A stretch of 64,000 bases of DNA, taken from Zerene cesonia (Eukaryota; Arthropoda; Insecta; Lepidoptera; Pieridae). This document shows, piece after piece, positions 1-12,996 of this stretch (its first letter is position 1; each line of letters opens with the position of its first letter). The notes under the pieces are model-generated. The model worked only from the letters and a program-made list of their open reading frames with translations, did no database searches and was not told the DNA's origin. The stretch covers positions 1,736,001-1,800,000 of the forward strand of contig NC_052109.1 of assembly GCF_012273895.1 (NCBI RefSeq). Reading direction: 5' to 3'. The position numbers and the translations under genes were made by a program.

Positions 1-938
1 GTGATGCTGGCGTCTTGTCTGTCGCATAATTACGAAAGTAGTTATTTACAGTGTATATGTACGTATAAATAATATTTATTACATTATTTATACTTCCCGG
101 TCATTAAAGTACAGATTATAAAAAGTGATATAACTAAAAGTACGTGGATAAGCTGACTGACTGTTTTGCTATATATTTGAAATTAATGATTTTTGTATTG
201 AGTTTTATGAGATTACGTTTGTATAAATATCGTTTCAAATAAAATAAAAGTAATCCTCAAAGCTATTAAAAATGATGAGTTTTCGAGGTGAAAATCAACA
301 AATAACCATTATTAGAATTTCCTCGTTTGGAAGTCGGATTAAAAGCTTACATAAGAGTGAAGCTTGCTTCAGGGAAAGCACTATTGAACAAAAACAAAAC
401 TTTAAGGCAATTGTCGGCTTAATGCATGTTCGTTAGAGAATCCAATTTTTCTCACGAACCGTCGGAGCAAGCACCCTGTAGCTGTAAAGGAGATAAATGG
501 CTCGGCCCTATTGGACACGAATAATAAATGGGCGGACTATCGGGCCTTTACGGCGTGGAAGTGTTTAATTTTCGCACTCCTAGGAGCAAGCGGCTTATAC
601 ACGTCCTCTGTTGATATTTGCATAGATTTTTCATTAAGGCTCTGTGTTATTTGTTACTGTTATCAACGCAGCACCTGTGGAGCTAGCGCATAAACTTATG
701 AGTGATTTGTGTATTTTAATGATTCGTGTGAGAACTGTTCGAGAAAGAGCGTCAATGTTTTATAGAAGATTTTGAGTTTGATAATAATTGATTTTTGTCA
801 CTTGCTAGTGACTTGATTAATGACTTTGTAAACAAGGTTTTTACGTCTGAATTTGCTCATGACTGACATGACGTTCCCAAATACATAGAAGGTTGTATTT
901 TCTTGTGTTTAATTTTATGTGAGTATTATACATTTAGA

Positions 939-1050
939 AATTAAAGATATTTAACGGATCTTAAGCGCGATTTATTCATTATATTATTTAACCTGACGTT
1001 ACGAACACTTTAGAATGAGTGTGATCACGGGGAGACTAAGATTTTACATC
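939..1050 (+). repeat. Interspersed repeat, family A copy 1
   Basis: This segment aligns by eye with 26270-26380. Both contain a TTTAACGGAT-like start, then GCGATTTATTCAT with an ATTATTTA-like tract, and later a GTCACG-type motif about 60 bases on. Sequences of this kind recur in lepidopteran genomes as pieces of non-LTR elements or SINEs. The family name is not known to me, and the boundaries are approximate because both copies are degraded. Confidence 0.5.
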
Positions 1051-1530
1051 AGTGACCTTTTTAGTAGAAATGATTCATCATCTTATATAGTCTACTAAAC
1101 TGAACTCAAAGAATTTGATGGGGAATGACGAATGTGTTGCGATAGTTAAACGTCTAAAATCATATACATATAACAAATGTACTAGCGAATAGTTGCGCTC
1201 GCTCCGGTATGCTTTGTTTCGTGTTTTCCATCAAAGCGGACGCCGATGTAATGACAGCGGAAATTAGTTTTCATTGTTTGGTAAACAATTGAATTCTGAC
1301 ACCTCTGACTCAATGTAATGGTGAATAATTCGAGCCACCTAATGTTTAGTGTGTTTATGTTCAGTTCTGTGAGTGGAATGACGGTTTTGCTTTCTACAGA
1401 ACGATGGACTCCATGAAGACTCGCTTGTTTCCTTATAAATAGATTAGATATAATTCTGTACGGACATTTATCTCAGGCTCTTTGTACATTGAATGATATT
1501 GATATGATATTTTGCCGCGACACAGGTCGT

Positions 1531-1592
1531 TTATTTATTTATTTATTTATTTATTTATTCGACACAGGTCCTTTATTTATTTATTTAGTCGT
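1531..1592. repeat. ATTT microsatellite with duplicated CGACACAGGTC unit
   Basis: A (TTTA)n tract is interrupted by a second copy of the 11-base unit CGACACAGGTC, followed by a shorter TTTA run. It is a compound microsatellite or minisatellite produced by a local duplication. Confidence 0.7.
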
Positions 1593-2453
1593 TTTGAAGT
1601 CGCACTGTTTGTCTATGTTTTAATTTTATGTAGACAAATTATACGTATTGGTTGCGAGTTTTTATGTTAATTACAACAATTGCCTTATGTTTTTGGCAAG
1701 GTACTAAAATATAAATAATATGTATTTGCAAGAGATACATTTTTTTGAATTGGTAGGAACAGATGTAAGATATCACGTAAAAAATTGGACAGTACTGGTG
1801 GACAATACTATTTACTATTTATCACATAGTACTACTGTCTTTAAAATTCATAGAATGCCTGAAGCGTCCAATCTATTCGGCAGAGAAAGGGATTTTCTTT
1901 AGAGTTGAACGTACATTTCAGAATGTTTGTACTTTGCAAGGAATTTATTTGTATAAAAATGTTATAAAGCTTAATTTTTTTTGTTCTTTTACAGGTACGT
2001 TATTTAATGCAGTTAGCGAATTAAAATGCTATGAGTAAGCAACCATTTGTTTTACTTTTTATCTCTTTCTACATTTGATTTATTTATGCTGATTTATTTA
2101 ATTACATAAGATTACACGTTTAATTAAACCAAATGCTCTCGAAAACATAATATATATACGCCTTAAAGAAAAAGGAAAATCAATGAAACTCTATGCGTCG
2201 AATCTTCGTGACGCTTGACGCTTACTTTCTCTTGCATATTCAATATCTTACGTATGACTGGATATTCATATGAACATTACGTGTACGGGAGATATGAGGA
2301 GTTAGCACGCGTGCTCTTGCACGTACCCGCCGCGATGTGGGCTCAATATCGGATAATACGTTGGATAATTATGATGTAAGTGGGCAATACGAATGAATGC
2401 GCGTTTACTTTGATGCTGCACGAACGAGGCGAACGGATCGAGATTTTATTTTT

Positions 2454-2625
2454 CTATACTAATATTATAATAAGGAAACTTGTGTATTGATGTTTGTTTG
2501 TAGCGTTCTCACGCACTGGACCGATTTTGAAAAATTCTTTCGCCATTTGTAAGCTACAACTTCACGGAGTGAAATAGTCTGTAAATATACCACGTGCGAA
2601 GCCGGGGCGAACAGCTAGTGAAGTA
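2454..2625 (+). repeat. Non-autonomous retroelement tail, family B copy 1
   Basis: The segment opens with ACTAATATTATAA, carries TGTTTGTTTG and a GGACCGATTTTGAAAAATTC stretch, and ends ACCACGTGCGAAGCCGGGGC followed by GAACAGCTAGT. Copies at 25615-25715 and 34676-34785 share the end, which reads ACCACGGGC...GGCGAA.AGCTAG or close to it. This pattern is very common in Lepidoptera and is usually attributed to RTE-type LINEs or their SINE partners. The family assignment is from general knowledge; the shared end is seen directly. Confidence 0.6.
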
Positions 2626-4229
2626 TTCTAAAATGAGATGGGAGAGTGTCTTCTTTTTGAGAATGGAGCAGTGTTTTCGGTAACACGAATCGATTTTGTT
2701 CGGGTAAGGTTATGACTCTGCCAGATCGCGACTGCCATTTGCCAAAGAGAAATGGAAACGTAATGAACATTGGCTTTGCAGATTTTTTCCTCGTTCACGA
2801 AATTCTCGATACATTAATAATTTGAAAGTTATTTATGAAGGCGTATACTCGACGGATATTACAGGAAATGCTTTTAATCTGGCCCGTATAGATTGTCGCT
2901 TGTTTTTCTCTCTCAAGAGTATGTAATTAATTATTTATTTGCCTTCACTTAGGATACGATGTTTTTTCTACGGTGTGGTTAAGTAAATTACTGTAATATT
3001 ATATTAACAGACCAGTTCAGTATTAAGACGAGGTCGCTGAGATGGCTCAAGATAGAATAAATATGTTAATTGTAATTCCCGCATAGAGCAGGTACTGGTC
3101 GCTACAATAACCCGGCTAATCGCTTAAGCCAATTAAGATGAGGGCAAAGGCCCTATCGCTGGGGATATTTATTTCTATCGTATTATATTGTTTGAGTGAA
3201 TATCTGCGATCAACGCGATAGGGCTTCGTGTTTCAGATGGCAAAGATTTTTAGACAACCTTTAGATGACGCGATTTTTAATTTATAATTATGTTATTGTT
3301 CTTTTATTTATATTTTTCATAATAAAGCCATTGTATGGTTTTATTGTTATCTAAATACATCTACTTTACGCATAGGTTTTTAATATGTCTGCTATGTGCT
3401 TTCGGTTGAACGGATAGACCGTTTTCGTTGATCTTGTTATAGCTCATAAAATATAACTTAATTCCTGCTACAGCTGCCAAGAATGTTATATTTACGATGC
3501 AATTTCAGAGTTCGAGAGATCTTCTTGGTGTATGACTATCTTTTTCCATTTCATTTACTGCTTTACTAAACTAAGTGGTATATTTATGGAAGTTTTATGT
3601 TTAGGTATACTTATTTATACTGCATTTTAATAACAATTTATAGCTGAAAAGTTGAAAAGAAGATAATCGCTAAATATTTTCAATCCTTATAAATTTAAAA
3701 AATGATATACATTATGATGGAAAATGAAAAAGAAAGTCCGAAACCATTCCTCAAAATATCTTTATAAAGCTAAACTCCACATTCAACTGGCATAAAATGT
3801 TTGTTTCTTTCATTTAAACTATTTTTCACTTCGTTAAGCACGGAAATATGGAACGAATTTTCCTTTGGAATATTTTTAGGATTCAGTTACTTTGACTCTG
3901 CTTTATGCGATAAGTTTTAATGAAACCTAGATACGTTCCGAGGAGAAATAGCGAAAGATTTTAAAGAATTACCGCTAAAGATGTTAAATATTTTATGTTA
4001 TTAACTTTGAAAAGGTTTGAAAACTTTGGCAAATAAATTACAGTAAAAATATGAGTTCTCATTAAATGAGCCGTATCATATGCTTGTAATTTAGCGCATT
4101 ATAAAGACTATAATTGGAATATTTAGCAGTTTAATGTATTATGCCGAGATTTGTTTTTTTCAAACGTCCGTCAGGTGCAGTTTTTAAATAAATCAACCAG
4201 TATTAACCTGTCTTATCGAACCTATATTA

Positions 4230-4545
4230 ATGTAATGGTTTCACATCGAAAGATTATAATCTAAATCGAAAAAGATGCGTTAATTTGTGATATTTCATGA
4301 CAGATTGTAATCTAACGGTGTCTACAAAATTACGGAGACGCATAAAAAAATCTCTTTTGGTGTATGGGACAGATGCAAGTATACATCTGCGTCGCTGATA
4401 GATTTTCCTTGCAAGTAGATAAGCTAGACCGGGACTGCGAGCACAGAATAATAAGTACCAGTAGTGCGAGTCTCCATCGGGAATTGTAACCAGGCTCTCT
4501 CGGTTACACGCGCGCGTTTTAACCACTGACCAAGGAAGCGGTCGA
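4230..4545 (-). repeat. tRNA-derived SINE-like element
   Basis: On the minus strand the right end reads like a tRNA head. There is a box A-like CTTGGTCAGTGGTTAAAACG and, about 35 bases later, a box B-like GGTTACAATTCCC. No acceptor stem can be drawn at the 3' side, so this is not a functional tRNA gene. The unrelated body continues for about 200 bases, as in tRNA-derived SINEs. Element boundaries are approximate and the family is not identified. Confidence 0.5.
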
Positions 4546-4889
4546 AATATAAAATTAGCTAATGGGATAAAGACAGTTATTATGTAATATTATTTGTGCG
4601 AGAAATCGATACCTTCGATATTGTTGCCGGAAATCTTGGCAAAGAATTACACAGACTATAGTTACAATGTATATTCACTGATATAGTACATTATTTGTCT
4701 CTGGGTAATAGCTGGCGTAGTTTGGCAACTAAGTTTTGATTAGTTGGCACATACTCTGAAGCTGTTATGTACAGTCAAGGGCGTAAACATGTGTTTTTAT
4801 ATCTTATTAATTCCTAGTAATATTGCAAATGCGAAAGTGTGTGACGATGGATTTATGTTTGTTTATTATTACTCTTTCTATACCTGAGA

Positions 4890-4970
4890 GCGGTTGAGCA
4901 GTAATACTTGATTCTGCTCGCGTTATCGGTCGCGGGTGAAACCGCGCGGCACAGCTACTTTTAATAGGAG
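4890..4970 (+). repeat. Short repeat fragment with GCGGGTGAAACCGCG hairpin motif
   Basis: The sequence contains CGCGGGTGAAACCGCGCGGC followed by ACAGCTA, a motif resembling the ends of common lepidopteran retroelement tails. A similar motif (CCGCGGTTGAAACCGCG) occurs at 5432-5448. Likely a truncated repeat; no coding content. Confidence 0.4.
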
Positions 4971-5419
4971 ATAAATAAAGATGCATTTTATTGGATAGTT
5001 AGGGGTGGTTGTTAATAGCATATTAATTTTTTATGATAAAAATACTATAAATGAGTTTTTAATACAAACTCTTAAATTGACTTGAAAAACACAAGTGGAC
5101 ACACATATGAAAAAAATATAATGTAATAAATCTATAAAATTGAAATTTAAAGCGCTACCCGTCGTCTATTTGAAATCGAAATGCTTGCTATGTCAAATAG
5201 TAGAAAGGTACTAACTAGAAACATATAGATGTTTTTATTGTTCTTTGGATTCAATGGTCTTTACGTTTGATTTTTGAGATCTCGCTTGCCATTACGTGTA
5301 TATATACCTGTGTTCGTTATTTAGCCCATTCGCTTAAAACTTTTAATTGCCATATTTAATGTTTAAAACAAGATTATTAAGAATGTAAAAGGCAAAATCA
5401 AAATCACCTATTATTACTA

Positions 5420-5492
5420 ACTAGCTGTGACCCGCGGTTGAAACCGCGTAAGCGTGCTGCGTAACCGTATCCCGTAGGAATATCGGTATAAA
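5420..5492 (+). repeat. Repeat fragment running into an assembly gap
   Basis: The sequence begins ACTAGCTGTGACCCGCGGTT, a typical start of a widespread lepidopteran retroelement or SINE tail, and runs straight into the N-run. The repeat probably caused the assembly break. Confidence 0.5.
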
Positions 5493-6492
5493 NNNNNNNN
5501 NNNNNNNNNNNNNNNNNNNNNNNNNNNNNNNNNNNNNNNNNNNNNNNNNNNNNNNNNNNNNNNNNNNNNNNNNNNNNNNNNNNNNNNNNNNNNNNNNNNN
5601 NNNNNNNNNNNNNNNNNNNNNNNNNNNNNNNNNNNNNNNNNNNNNNNNNNNNNNNNNNNNNNNNNNNNNNNNNNNNNNNNNNNNNNNNNNNNNNNNNNNN
5701 NNNNNNNNNNNNNNNNNNNNNNNNNNNNNNNNNNNNNNNNNNNNNNNNNNNNNNNNNNNNNNNNNNNNNNNNNNNNNNNNNNNNNNNNNNNNNNNNNNNN
5801 NNNNNNNNNNNNNNNNNNNNNNNNNNNNNNNNNNNNNNNNNNNNNNNNNNNNNNNNNNNNNNNNNNNNNNNNNNNNNNNNNNNNNNNNNNNNNNNNNNNN
5901 NNNNNNNNNNNNNNNNNNNNNNNNNNNNNNNNNNNNNNNNNNNNNNNNNNNNNNNNNNNNNNNNNNNNNNNNNNNNNNNNNNNNNNNNNNNNNNNNNNNN
6001 NNNNNNNNNNNNNNNNNNNNNNNNNNNNNNNNNNNNNNNNNNNNNNNNNNNNNNNNNNNNNNNNNNNNNNNNNNNNNNNNNNNNNNNNNNNNNNNNNNNN
6101 NNNNNNNNNNNNNNNNNNNNNNNNNNNNNNNNNNNNNNNNNNNNNNNNNNNNNNNNNNNNNNNNNNNNNNNNNNNNNNNNNNNNNNNNNNNNNNNNNNNN
6201 NNNNNNNNNNNNNNNNNNNNNNNNNNNNNNNNNNNNNNNNNNNNNNNNNNNNNNNNNNNNNNNNNNNNNNNNNNNNNNNNNNNNNNNNNNNNNNNNNNNN
6301 NNNNNNNNNNNNNNNNNNNNNNNNNNNNNNNNNNNNNNNNNNNNNNNNNNNNNNNNNNNNNNNNNNNNNNNNNNNNNNNNNNNNNNNNNNNNNNNNNNNN
6401 NNNNNNNNNNNNNNNNNNNNNNNNNNNNNNNNNNNNNNNNNNNNNNNNNNNNNNNNNNNNNNNNNNNNNNNNNNNNNNNNNNNNNNNNNNNN
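5493..6492. other. Assembly gap of 1000 N
   Basis: Exactly 1000 N, a placeholder length, so the true gap size is unknown. Confidence 0.99.
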
Positions 6493-9400
6493 TTTTCTTT
6501 ATTACAATATTTATGGCAAGACTAGGTATATATATATATACAAGAATTGCTCGTTTAAAGGTATAAGATTTATATGGTTTTCAGTTCATGCCAATATATT
6601 GAATTAACATAAAACATACACAACGAAACAAAAACGATGCAAAACATGTGAAATGCCATTATAATTATAGGCATATTTTCTACCTACGTATATGCAGCGT
6701 ATAATTAATAAAGGCAGTAACACATAGAGCGGTTTTCACAAAGTGACAGCGCTATTAGTATCTGGACGTCGGCCAGCGGGTCGCGTGTGTGCATTCGTAC
6801 GAATACTACACTCTGCATGCTGTCTACAATGTGGGTATTTGATAAGAAGTAGCTTTTTCATTTTGATTTATTTCTCGTGTGAATGCAGGTTTAGAAGTAT
6901 TGTATATTTTTAGCAAGTGTGCGATAGAAGGTATCCTTTGATATGTTTTTTAAGGATTTCCCTATCTTTGCATATAAAAGGTTTAAAATGATATTGTGTG
7001 GTAGTGTATGATATTGAAGTTAGAATATAGTTTTTGAGACAAAGTCATTTCTCTTGCCTGAAAAATGTTGAAATGTAATTGGTGCTAAATATTAAGATGA
7101 TAAAGCAATGGGTGTATGTGGGGATAAATACAAATATATTGTATTATGATAGTTAATATAATTCGTGACAATTGAGTTATGAGTACACCATTCCATGATT
7201 CTTAGACTGTGTAGGTGAGGACAACTTAAACACATTCTAGTATATAGTACTGGATGTCGGCCAACAGAGTCGCTTAAACGGTGTATGTACGCCTGTGCTC
7301 GAACACGTAGGATAGAATAGTTGTTTATTACATAAATATCATCTGCCAGCAGTTCAACCCCTTGTTAATATTAAAGCTCATTTCATAGTTGGCTACGAGT
7401 TACGATATTCAACACTTGTAGTGAAGTTCCCTGTGGCCTACCATGACGTCTTGAAGCGGGGGTAAATCCAGTGTGGGGAATGGCGCTATACGACCTCTTT
7501 CTCACGCTGGAATTTCTTTAGCTTTTAGACGTTCTAATAACGTCTCATTCAATTGTTGGAATTAGTGATTAATGGTTCAATATGAAGGACCCAAGGAAAT
7601 ATGAAGTTTTGACGGGATACTTTAACGTCTGACTTTTTAGCGTCTTATCTTGTAATTAAAAGAACTCACTTTTGGACTGTAAAATATTGGAACCATAACA
7701 ATGACCCAAAATGCATGGGACACATTTTGACGGTAACACTTGTAAGAAACAGGTATTAACTCTAAATAACTATGAATGTAAGTAATATGCTAGATGCAAT
7801 GCAAAGAGAAGTCAATATCTAAACAGCTGTAAAAATAATCAACGGATTCCTCAACACACTCGCTGTTACAGCGGTCAAAACATTGCAGCTGTTAAAATAG
7901 TGCTTTACGTAATAGCTAGTTTTCGTAAGTTGGCTTCTATAGCGCCCCGAGGTGATATTATAATGCTTTATGGACGTAATTGTGAAATAGACCATATAAA
8001 CTGCCTTTATCTTGTAAATATTTACGTTTCTTTCTTCGGTGGCAAATGCTATAATTTTTCCCTGGATTAGTTTGAAGAGAAATTTAGAATTTGTTTATAT
8101 AATTAACGATGATGATCACTCGTCTTCATATTAAGATGCTTTTTGGGTATTTAGAAAATTAAATTTTAAAGTAAAATCATCAAAACCACGTGAAATATAT
8201 TTCATTCCCTTGGTGGTCTAAATAAGGCACATATGTAAAAAAAGCAAATTTTGTTTCATCGAAGAAAAATCAATGACCATCTGAAGGACTTAAACTCTTA
8301 GTGCACAGTGACCCAATTCTGTTTTTCGTACTAAAGTTTCGTTATAGGAGTTTTTTCTACATTTTACAGTAAAACAAAATGCCTTTAAAAAGAGGCTTTA
8401 AACGCAACGAGTGCACTATTTGAATCGCCCCTGAAGGAATGCAGAGGTTTCTCATTTTATGAGCGATACGTAGTGCCGAGTAATAGTCGTGTAATATAAA
8501 CCGAGTTTATGGTACACCTATAGCTTAGACGCTTACTTCAATAGTTTATTTCAAGTGTAGTTTAGTTGAGAGTCTTAAATCTAGAGACATATTATATATT
8601 ATGTCACAAAGAAGAATAAGTGTTTGGACTTTTAGGTCAAAATTTGTAATGAATCGTCTGTCAGCGAATATTTGCGACTGTATTAGAAGAAAAATTGCTT
8701 GATCTATTAACTTAATTATCGTTGAAATATATTTAAAGAAAAGTTAAAAGTCCATTATGGCATTCGAAGCCTCGTCTTTTACCGTATGGCGTATGACCTA
8801 ACGGCGAGCCACGATTCTACCTCAATAATCGAATTTCTTTTATTCTTTCGGTTTAATGTGCTTAAGGGGCACCCCACGTCGTCTATTGAGACAATTATTA
8901 AATCATTGTTGTTTTTATCCAATTAATAAAATCAACGTTGCCCAACAAATTGAATGAGATAATATGTATTAATTCATAATTCATAATTCTTTTTTTGCAC
9001 AAACATGGTATACAATATAAATAATACGGTAAGTTTTTCACTTGTTTCGCCACGAAATACATAGCATGCAAATATAATGTCAAACATCTAATAAAAAGTA
9101 CAAGTTTCATAACAGTTTTTTCTATAAAACATACTGTCAAATAATTACTATATAATAATATTTAATTTTTAACACGTCATACAATATAAAATAACGTATA
9201 AAAGTAAACATAACTTAGCATTCTTTATGCGCATTCGTAGTCTTCGAATTCTTTAACGCTATGAAAACAATAATCTAAAAGACAGATCTGCTATCGATTT
9301 ACGTGCCAGTCTCGTGTTCCACCTTAGGAGAAGCCCTAAAACAGCTTGCCAAAAACTTATTAATATTAACCTTTCATGATAAATGGCTTGCTTCCAAGTT

Positions 9401-11589
9401 TTGAATAATCGATGTCTAATAATAATTGATTGTTGGGAATGTGTTTACAAACAATTGTCTGTCGGTTAAATATTTACGAGTTAGGCTATATGTAAGCGAC
9501 TGTTTACTTAATAGGATTAACGTTTTAATTTATTGCTTTAACTACGAACCGCCCAGTGGCCTAGCACTATATGTTTTTTTAATATCTCTTCGCGTCTTCG
9601 CATGGATGCCTATCACACCGCTGGTTGTATTGATTAATTTCAGAGTTGATTAATTTCCGATAACGGTGTCAGGTCGGCGGCAGAGCGTGTGACGAAGTTA
9701 ATTAAGTTTGCATAGGAGCGTGGCTTAATTCTATTTTCATATTATATGAGTATGGCAATGTAGTGGAAAATTTCCATCTACAATAATGAAGTAATTAGAG
9801 TAAGATAGACGCACGTACGTCGTACATTGCTTAGGGCTTTGTGTCCGAAGTTTTTCCTATTTTAAACAGTACTGCAATCCAGGGTTGCTTTGAATATATC
9901 ATATATTCACACAGTAGTAATTTGAGTGCAATTTTCGAGGGTATCGAGATGGTTATGGACCGTGTTTTATGGCAATAGAAAGGTCTCGAAGATATTTTAC
10001 TGTACACACCAAAATGTTTATGTTGTTTAAAAATTGGTAGTTCCTTGAGTTATCCTGTCGTTCAAAGTTATTAAACTCTTATTCATATTAAACACACACA
10101 CGTGATAAAGTAATAAACTGTGTATTTCCTGGTCCAGAACGTGTTAAACATAAAACTGTAAAAAAAGTATCATGAAAGCAATTTTTGAATGGGCGATATT
10201 ATTTCACGTTATTTCAGCATTCTTTGAATTTCCGTGCTGTCTCCGAGTTTATCCTATTTTATTATGTCGGAGCGCTGCCAGTTGCGATTTGCGTTCTATC
10301 TCGGGGAGGGCAAGTGTTCTGGTTTATTTTTCTTCGTCTCAATCATATAATTTATTTCGAAGCACAGTTTTTGTGCTTCCCGATCCTATTTTATGGGTCA
10401 AGACGTGAGTGCGCATACGATATTTATGATAATATAGATACAAATAAATATAATTTAACTATCGATTTATTTACTTTAAAGAGCTTAGAAGTAAATAAGA
10501 AAGTATATGCAATCACTGTTTTTAAATAATATTCTTTAAATTGTTGCCTTTCCGGCTTGTTTCCAAAATGGACATATTCATTTAAATGGGTCATTCTGTG
10601 GCAAACTGACAATGTGTAAGGAAGTATAGTATAATATAGAAAAATAATCTCAGTCACGGTTCTGGGCATCAGCTAATACTTAATAAAAAGAGACTAATAC
10701 AGAAGCCCACAATGAAGAAAACTCATAACATTCTACCCCACTAAGCCGCGGGATTAGCGAAATCGCTGTTTGAATAGTTACATAAACGTTATATTTCTTA
10801 TAGCTGCAAAGAAATATTATATGCGAACCAAGGTTTACCATAAAACCAGTTATTAGCTTGTGGAAATTCAATCTCACTTTAATTGCTTGAACATCTAAGG
10901 CTTACTCGAGCCTGCTTCCATCGCGAGAGGCTGGAAACTTTACGTAGTTGTTTGAATATGCTTTTGTTTACGGAAATTTGAAATTTTATAATGTTCAACT
11001 TGCAGTAATGTAATCGGTTATGTTCACCTGGGGTATCTACGTAAATATAGTGCTAAAGTGCGAATTCGCAATAAAGCCTTTCCAATGGTTTTTACTATGT
11101 ATAGCAGCCCTATTTTAGGCAAGACTGCTACTATTATATTTATAAAAAATGTGATATAAGATTGAAAAGCATTATTAAGTTTTTTTTAAATATAACTTCA
11201 CAAACTTGCAAATGCATTCAAATAATGTTACGCAGCTCTCATGCCGTTAAAACATTTTGAAAATGTTTGTAGAAGCCTCGTGCGGGATGTTAGGTACTTA
11301 CATTAAAAGAATAATTTCCGGCGGCTGAGGCGGTAATTAAATTTTGAGGTTAAGGGTCCTGAGCGATTAAGGATTGCGGATTTGGAGTCGAGGAGGGAAA
11401 CTCTACGAAATGAGCTACACTTTTGTATTTTGTAACCGAGTTGTACATGGAAAGGAACGATTATAAACTAGAAAGAGTAATATAAAGCTTGAGTAAACGT
11501 CACAACTATAATTATAGAACCAGGTACTTTTTTTGATAATTCAACAATCATACCTGCCGCTTTTAGAACTCGTAAGAAAACACAACGAA
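6493..11589. other. AT-rich non-coding region
   Basis: I see no gene. Open frames such as 9426-9653 and 10172-10529 have low-complexity, leucine/isoleucine/phenylalanine-rich translations with no recognisable domain and no supporting splice pattern. Two related segments near 6755-6785 and 7238-7274 share a GGA.GTCGGCCA core. Confidence 0.55.
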
Positions 11590-11600
11590 TTAATAAATTA
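11590..11600 (+). repeat. Left 11-bp target-site duplication of the TIR element
   Basis: The sequence TTAATAAATTA lies directly outside the left terminal inverted repeat and occurs again, in the same orientation, at 13070-13080 directly outside the right one. It is not palindromic, so it is not simply an extension of the inverted repeat. Confidence 0.8.
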
Positions 11601-11673
11601 CGTCTGTAAAGCTAGAAAGGTCAAGTCGGCAGAATCACTCGAATTATATCTCAAAATTTAGTGCTCATTTAGT
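11601..11673 (+). repeat. Left terminal inverted repeat
   Basis: Seventy-three bases are identical to the reverse complement of 12997-13069. The true repeat may be longer, because the right copy is cut off by the gap. Confidence 0.85.
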
Positions 11674-11989
11674 GCTAATTTAGTGCTGATAACAGATATT
11701 TGGTGCTGTGATAGGAGGACTAAAAATGAGAACACTGCTAACTTTTCATTAAGCTAGCAGTGAACTAATCGTGACCGCGCTATGATACAGTTGGAGCGAG
11801 AGGCACATCAACTAATAATTTAGTGCTCAATTAGTGCTGCCTGTACAAGCAAACAGATTTTTCAAAAAAAATTTTTTTCAGTTTTTAGGTATAGATAACT
11901 GCTGATATAACGATACGGGCAATCATAGAGCTTGAACATGACTTTAAAATCGGTATTGGTAAAATTGATAAGAGTTACTAATTAGTGCT
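11658..11989 (+). repeat. Phased TTAGTGCT octamer array inside the TIR element
   Basis: The octamer TTAGTGCT occurs at 11658, 11669 and 11680 (11-bp period), again at 11820 and 11831 (11-bp period), and at 11982. A reverse-oriented copy lies at 13005-13012 in the right terminal repeat. Subterminal repeats like these are known in other DNA transposons as transposase binding sites; that role here is inference. Confidence 0.7.
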
Positions 11990-11996
11990 CAATTAA

Positions 11997-12996
11997 NNNN
12001 NNNNNNNNNNNNNNNNNNNNNNNNNNNNNNNNNNNNNNNNNNNNNNNNNNNNNNNNNNNNNNNNNNNNNNNNNNNNNNNNNNNNNNNNNNNNNNNNNNNN
12101 NNNNNNNNNNNNNNNNNNNNNNNNNNNNNNNNNNNNNNNNNNNNNNNNNNNNNNNNNNNNNNNNNNNNNNNNNNNNNNNNNNNNNNNNNNNNNNNNNNNN
12201 NNNNNNNNNNNNNNNNNNNNNNNNNNNNNNNNNNNNNNNNNNNNNNNNNNNNNNNNNNNNNNNNNNNNNNNNNNNNNNNNNNNNNNNNNNNNNNNNNNNN
12301 NNNNNNNNNNNNNNNNNNNNNNNNNNNNNNNNNNNNNNNNNNNNNNNNNNNNNNNNNNNNNNNNNNNNNNNNNNNNNNNNNNNNNNNNNNNNNNNNNNNN
12401 NNNNNNNNNNNNNNNNNNNNNNNNNNNNNNNNNNNNNNNNNNNNNNNNNNNNNNNNNNNNNNNNNNNNNNNNNNNNNNNNNNNNNNNNNNNNNNNNNNNN
12501 NNNNNNNNNNNNNNNNNNNNNNNNNNNNNNNNNNNNNNNNNNNNNNNNNNNNNNNNNNNNNNNNNNNNNNNNNNNNNNNNNNNNNNNNNNNNNNNNNNNN
12601 NNNNNNNNNNNNNNNNNNNNNNNNNNNNNNNNNNNNNNNNNNNNNNNNNNNNNNNNNNNNNNNNNNNNNNNNNNNNNNNNNNNNNNNNNNNNNNNNNNNN
12701 NNNNNNNNNNNNNNNNNNNNNNNNNNNNNNNNNNNNNNNNNNNNNNNNNNNNNNNNNNNNNNNNNNNNNNNNNNNNNNNNNNNNNNNNNNNNNNNNNNNN
12801 NNNNNNNNNNNNNNNNNNNNNNNNNNNNNNNNNNNNNNNNNNNNNNNNNNNNNNNNNNNNNNNNNNNNNNNNNNNNNNNNNNNNNNNNNNNNNNNNNNNN
12901 NNNNNNNNNNNNNNNNNNNNNNNNNNNNNNNNNNNNNNNNNNNNNNNNNNNNNNNNNNNNNNNNNNNNNNNNNNNNNNNNNNNNNNNNNNNNNNNN
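11997..12996. other. Assembly gap of 1000 N inside the TIR element
   Basis: Exactly 1000 N, lying between the two inverted repeats. The long inverted repeats probably caused the assembly to break here. Confidence 0.99.

Larger units (their letters stand above)
1..5492. other. AT-rich non-coding region with scattered repeats
   Basis: No reading frame here has codon content, splice context or similarity that I can recognise. The short open frames (for example 1720-1902 and 4254-4526) look like chance or repeat-derived frames. The stretch holds an ATTT microsatellite near 1534-1590, several interspersed repeats listed separately, and ends at an assembly gap. It could contain regulatory DNA or part of a long intron, but nothing visible shows that. 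Confidence 0.6.

Noticed and set aside
4441..4545. A functional tRNA gene
   Set aside because: Box A and box B-like sequences are present, but no acceptor stem pairing and no proper T-arm/3' end; better explained as a tRNA-derived SINE.
10172..10529. Open frames of 78 and 114 residues
   Set aside because: Two overlapping frames, low-complexity hydrophobic translation, no domain, no splice or conservation evidence.
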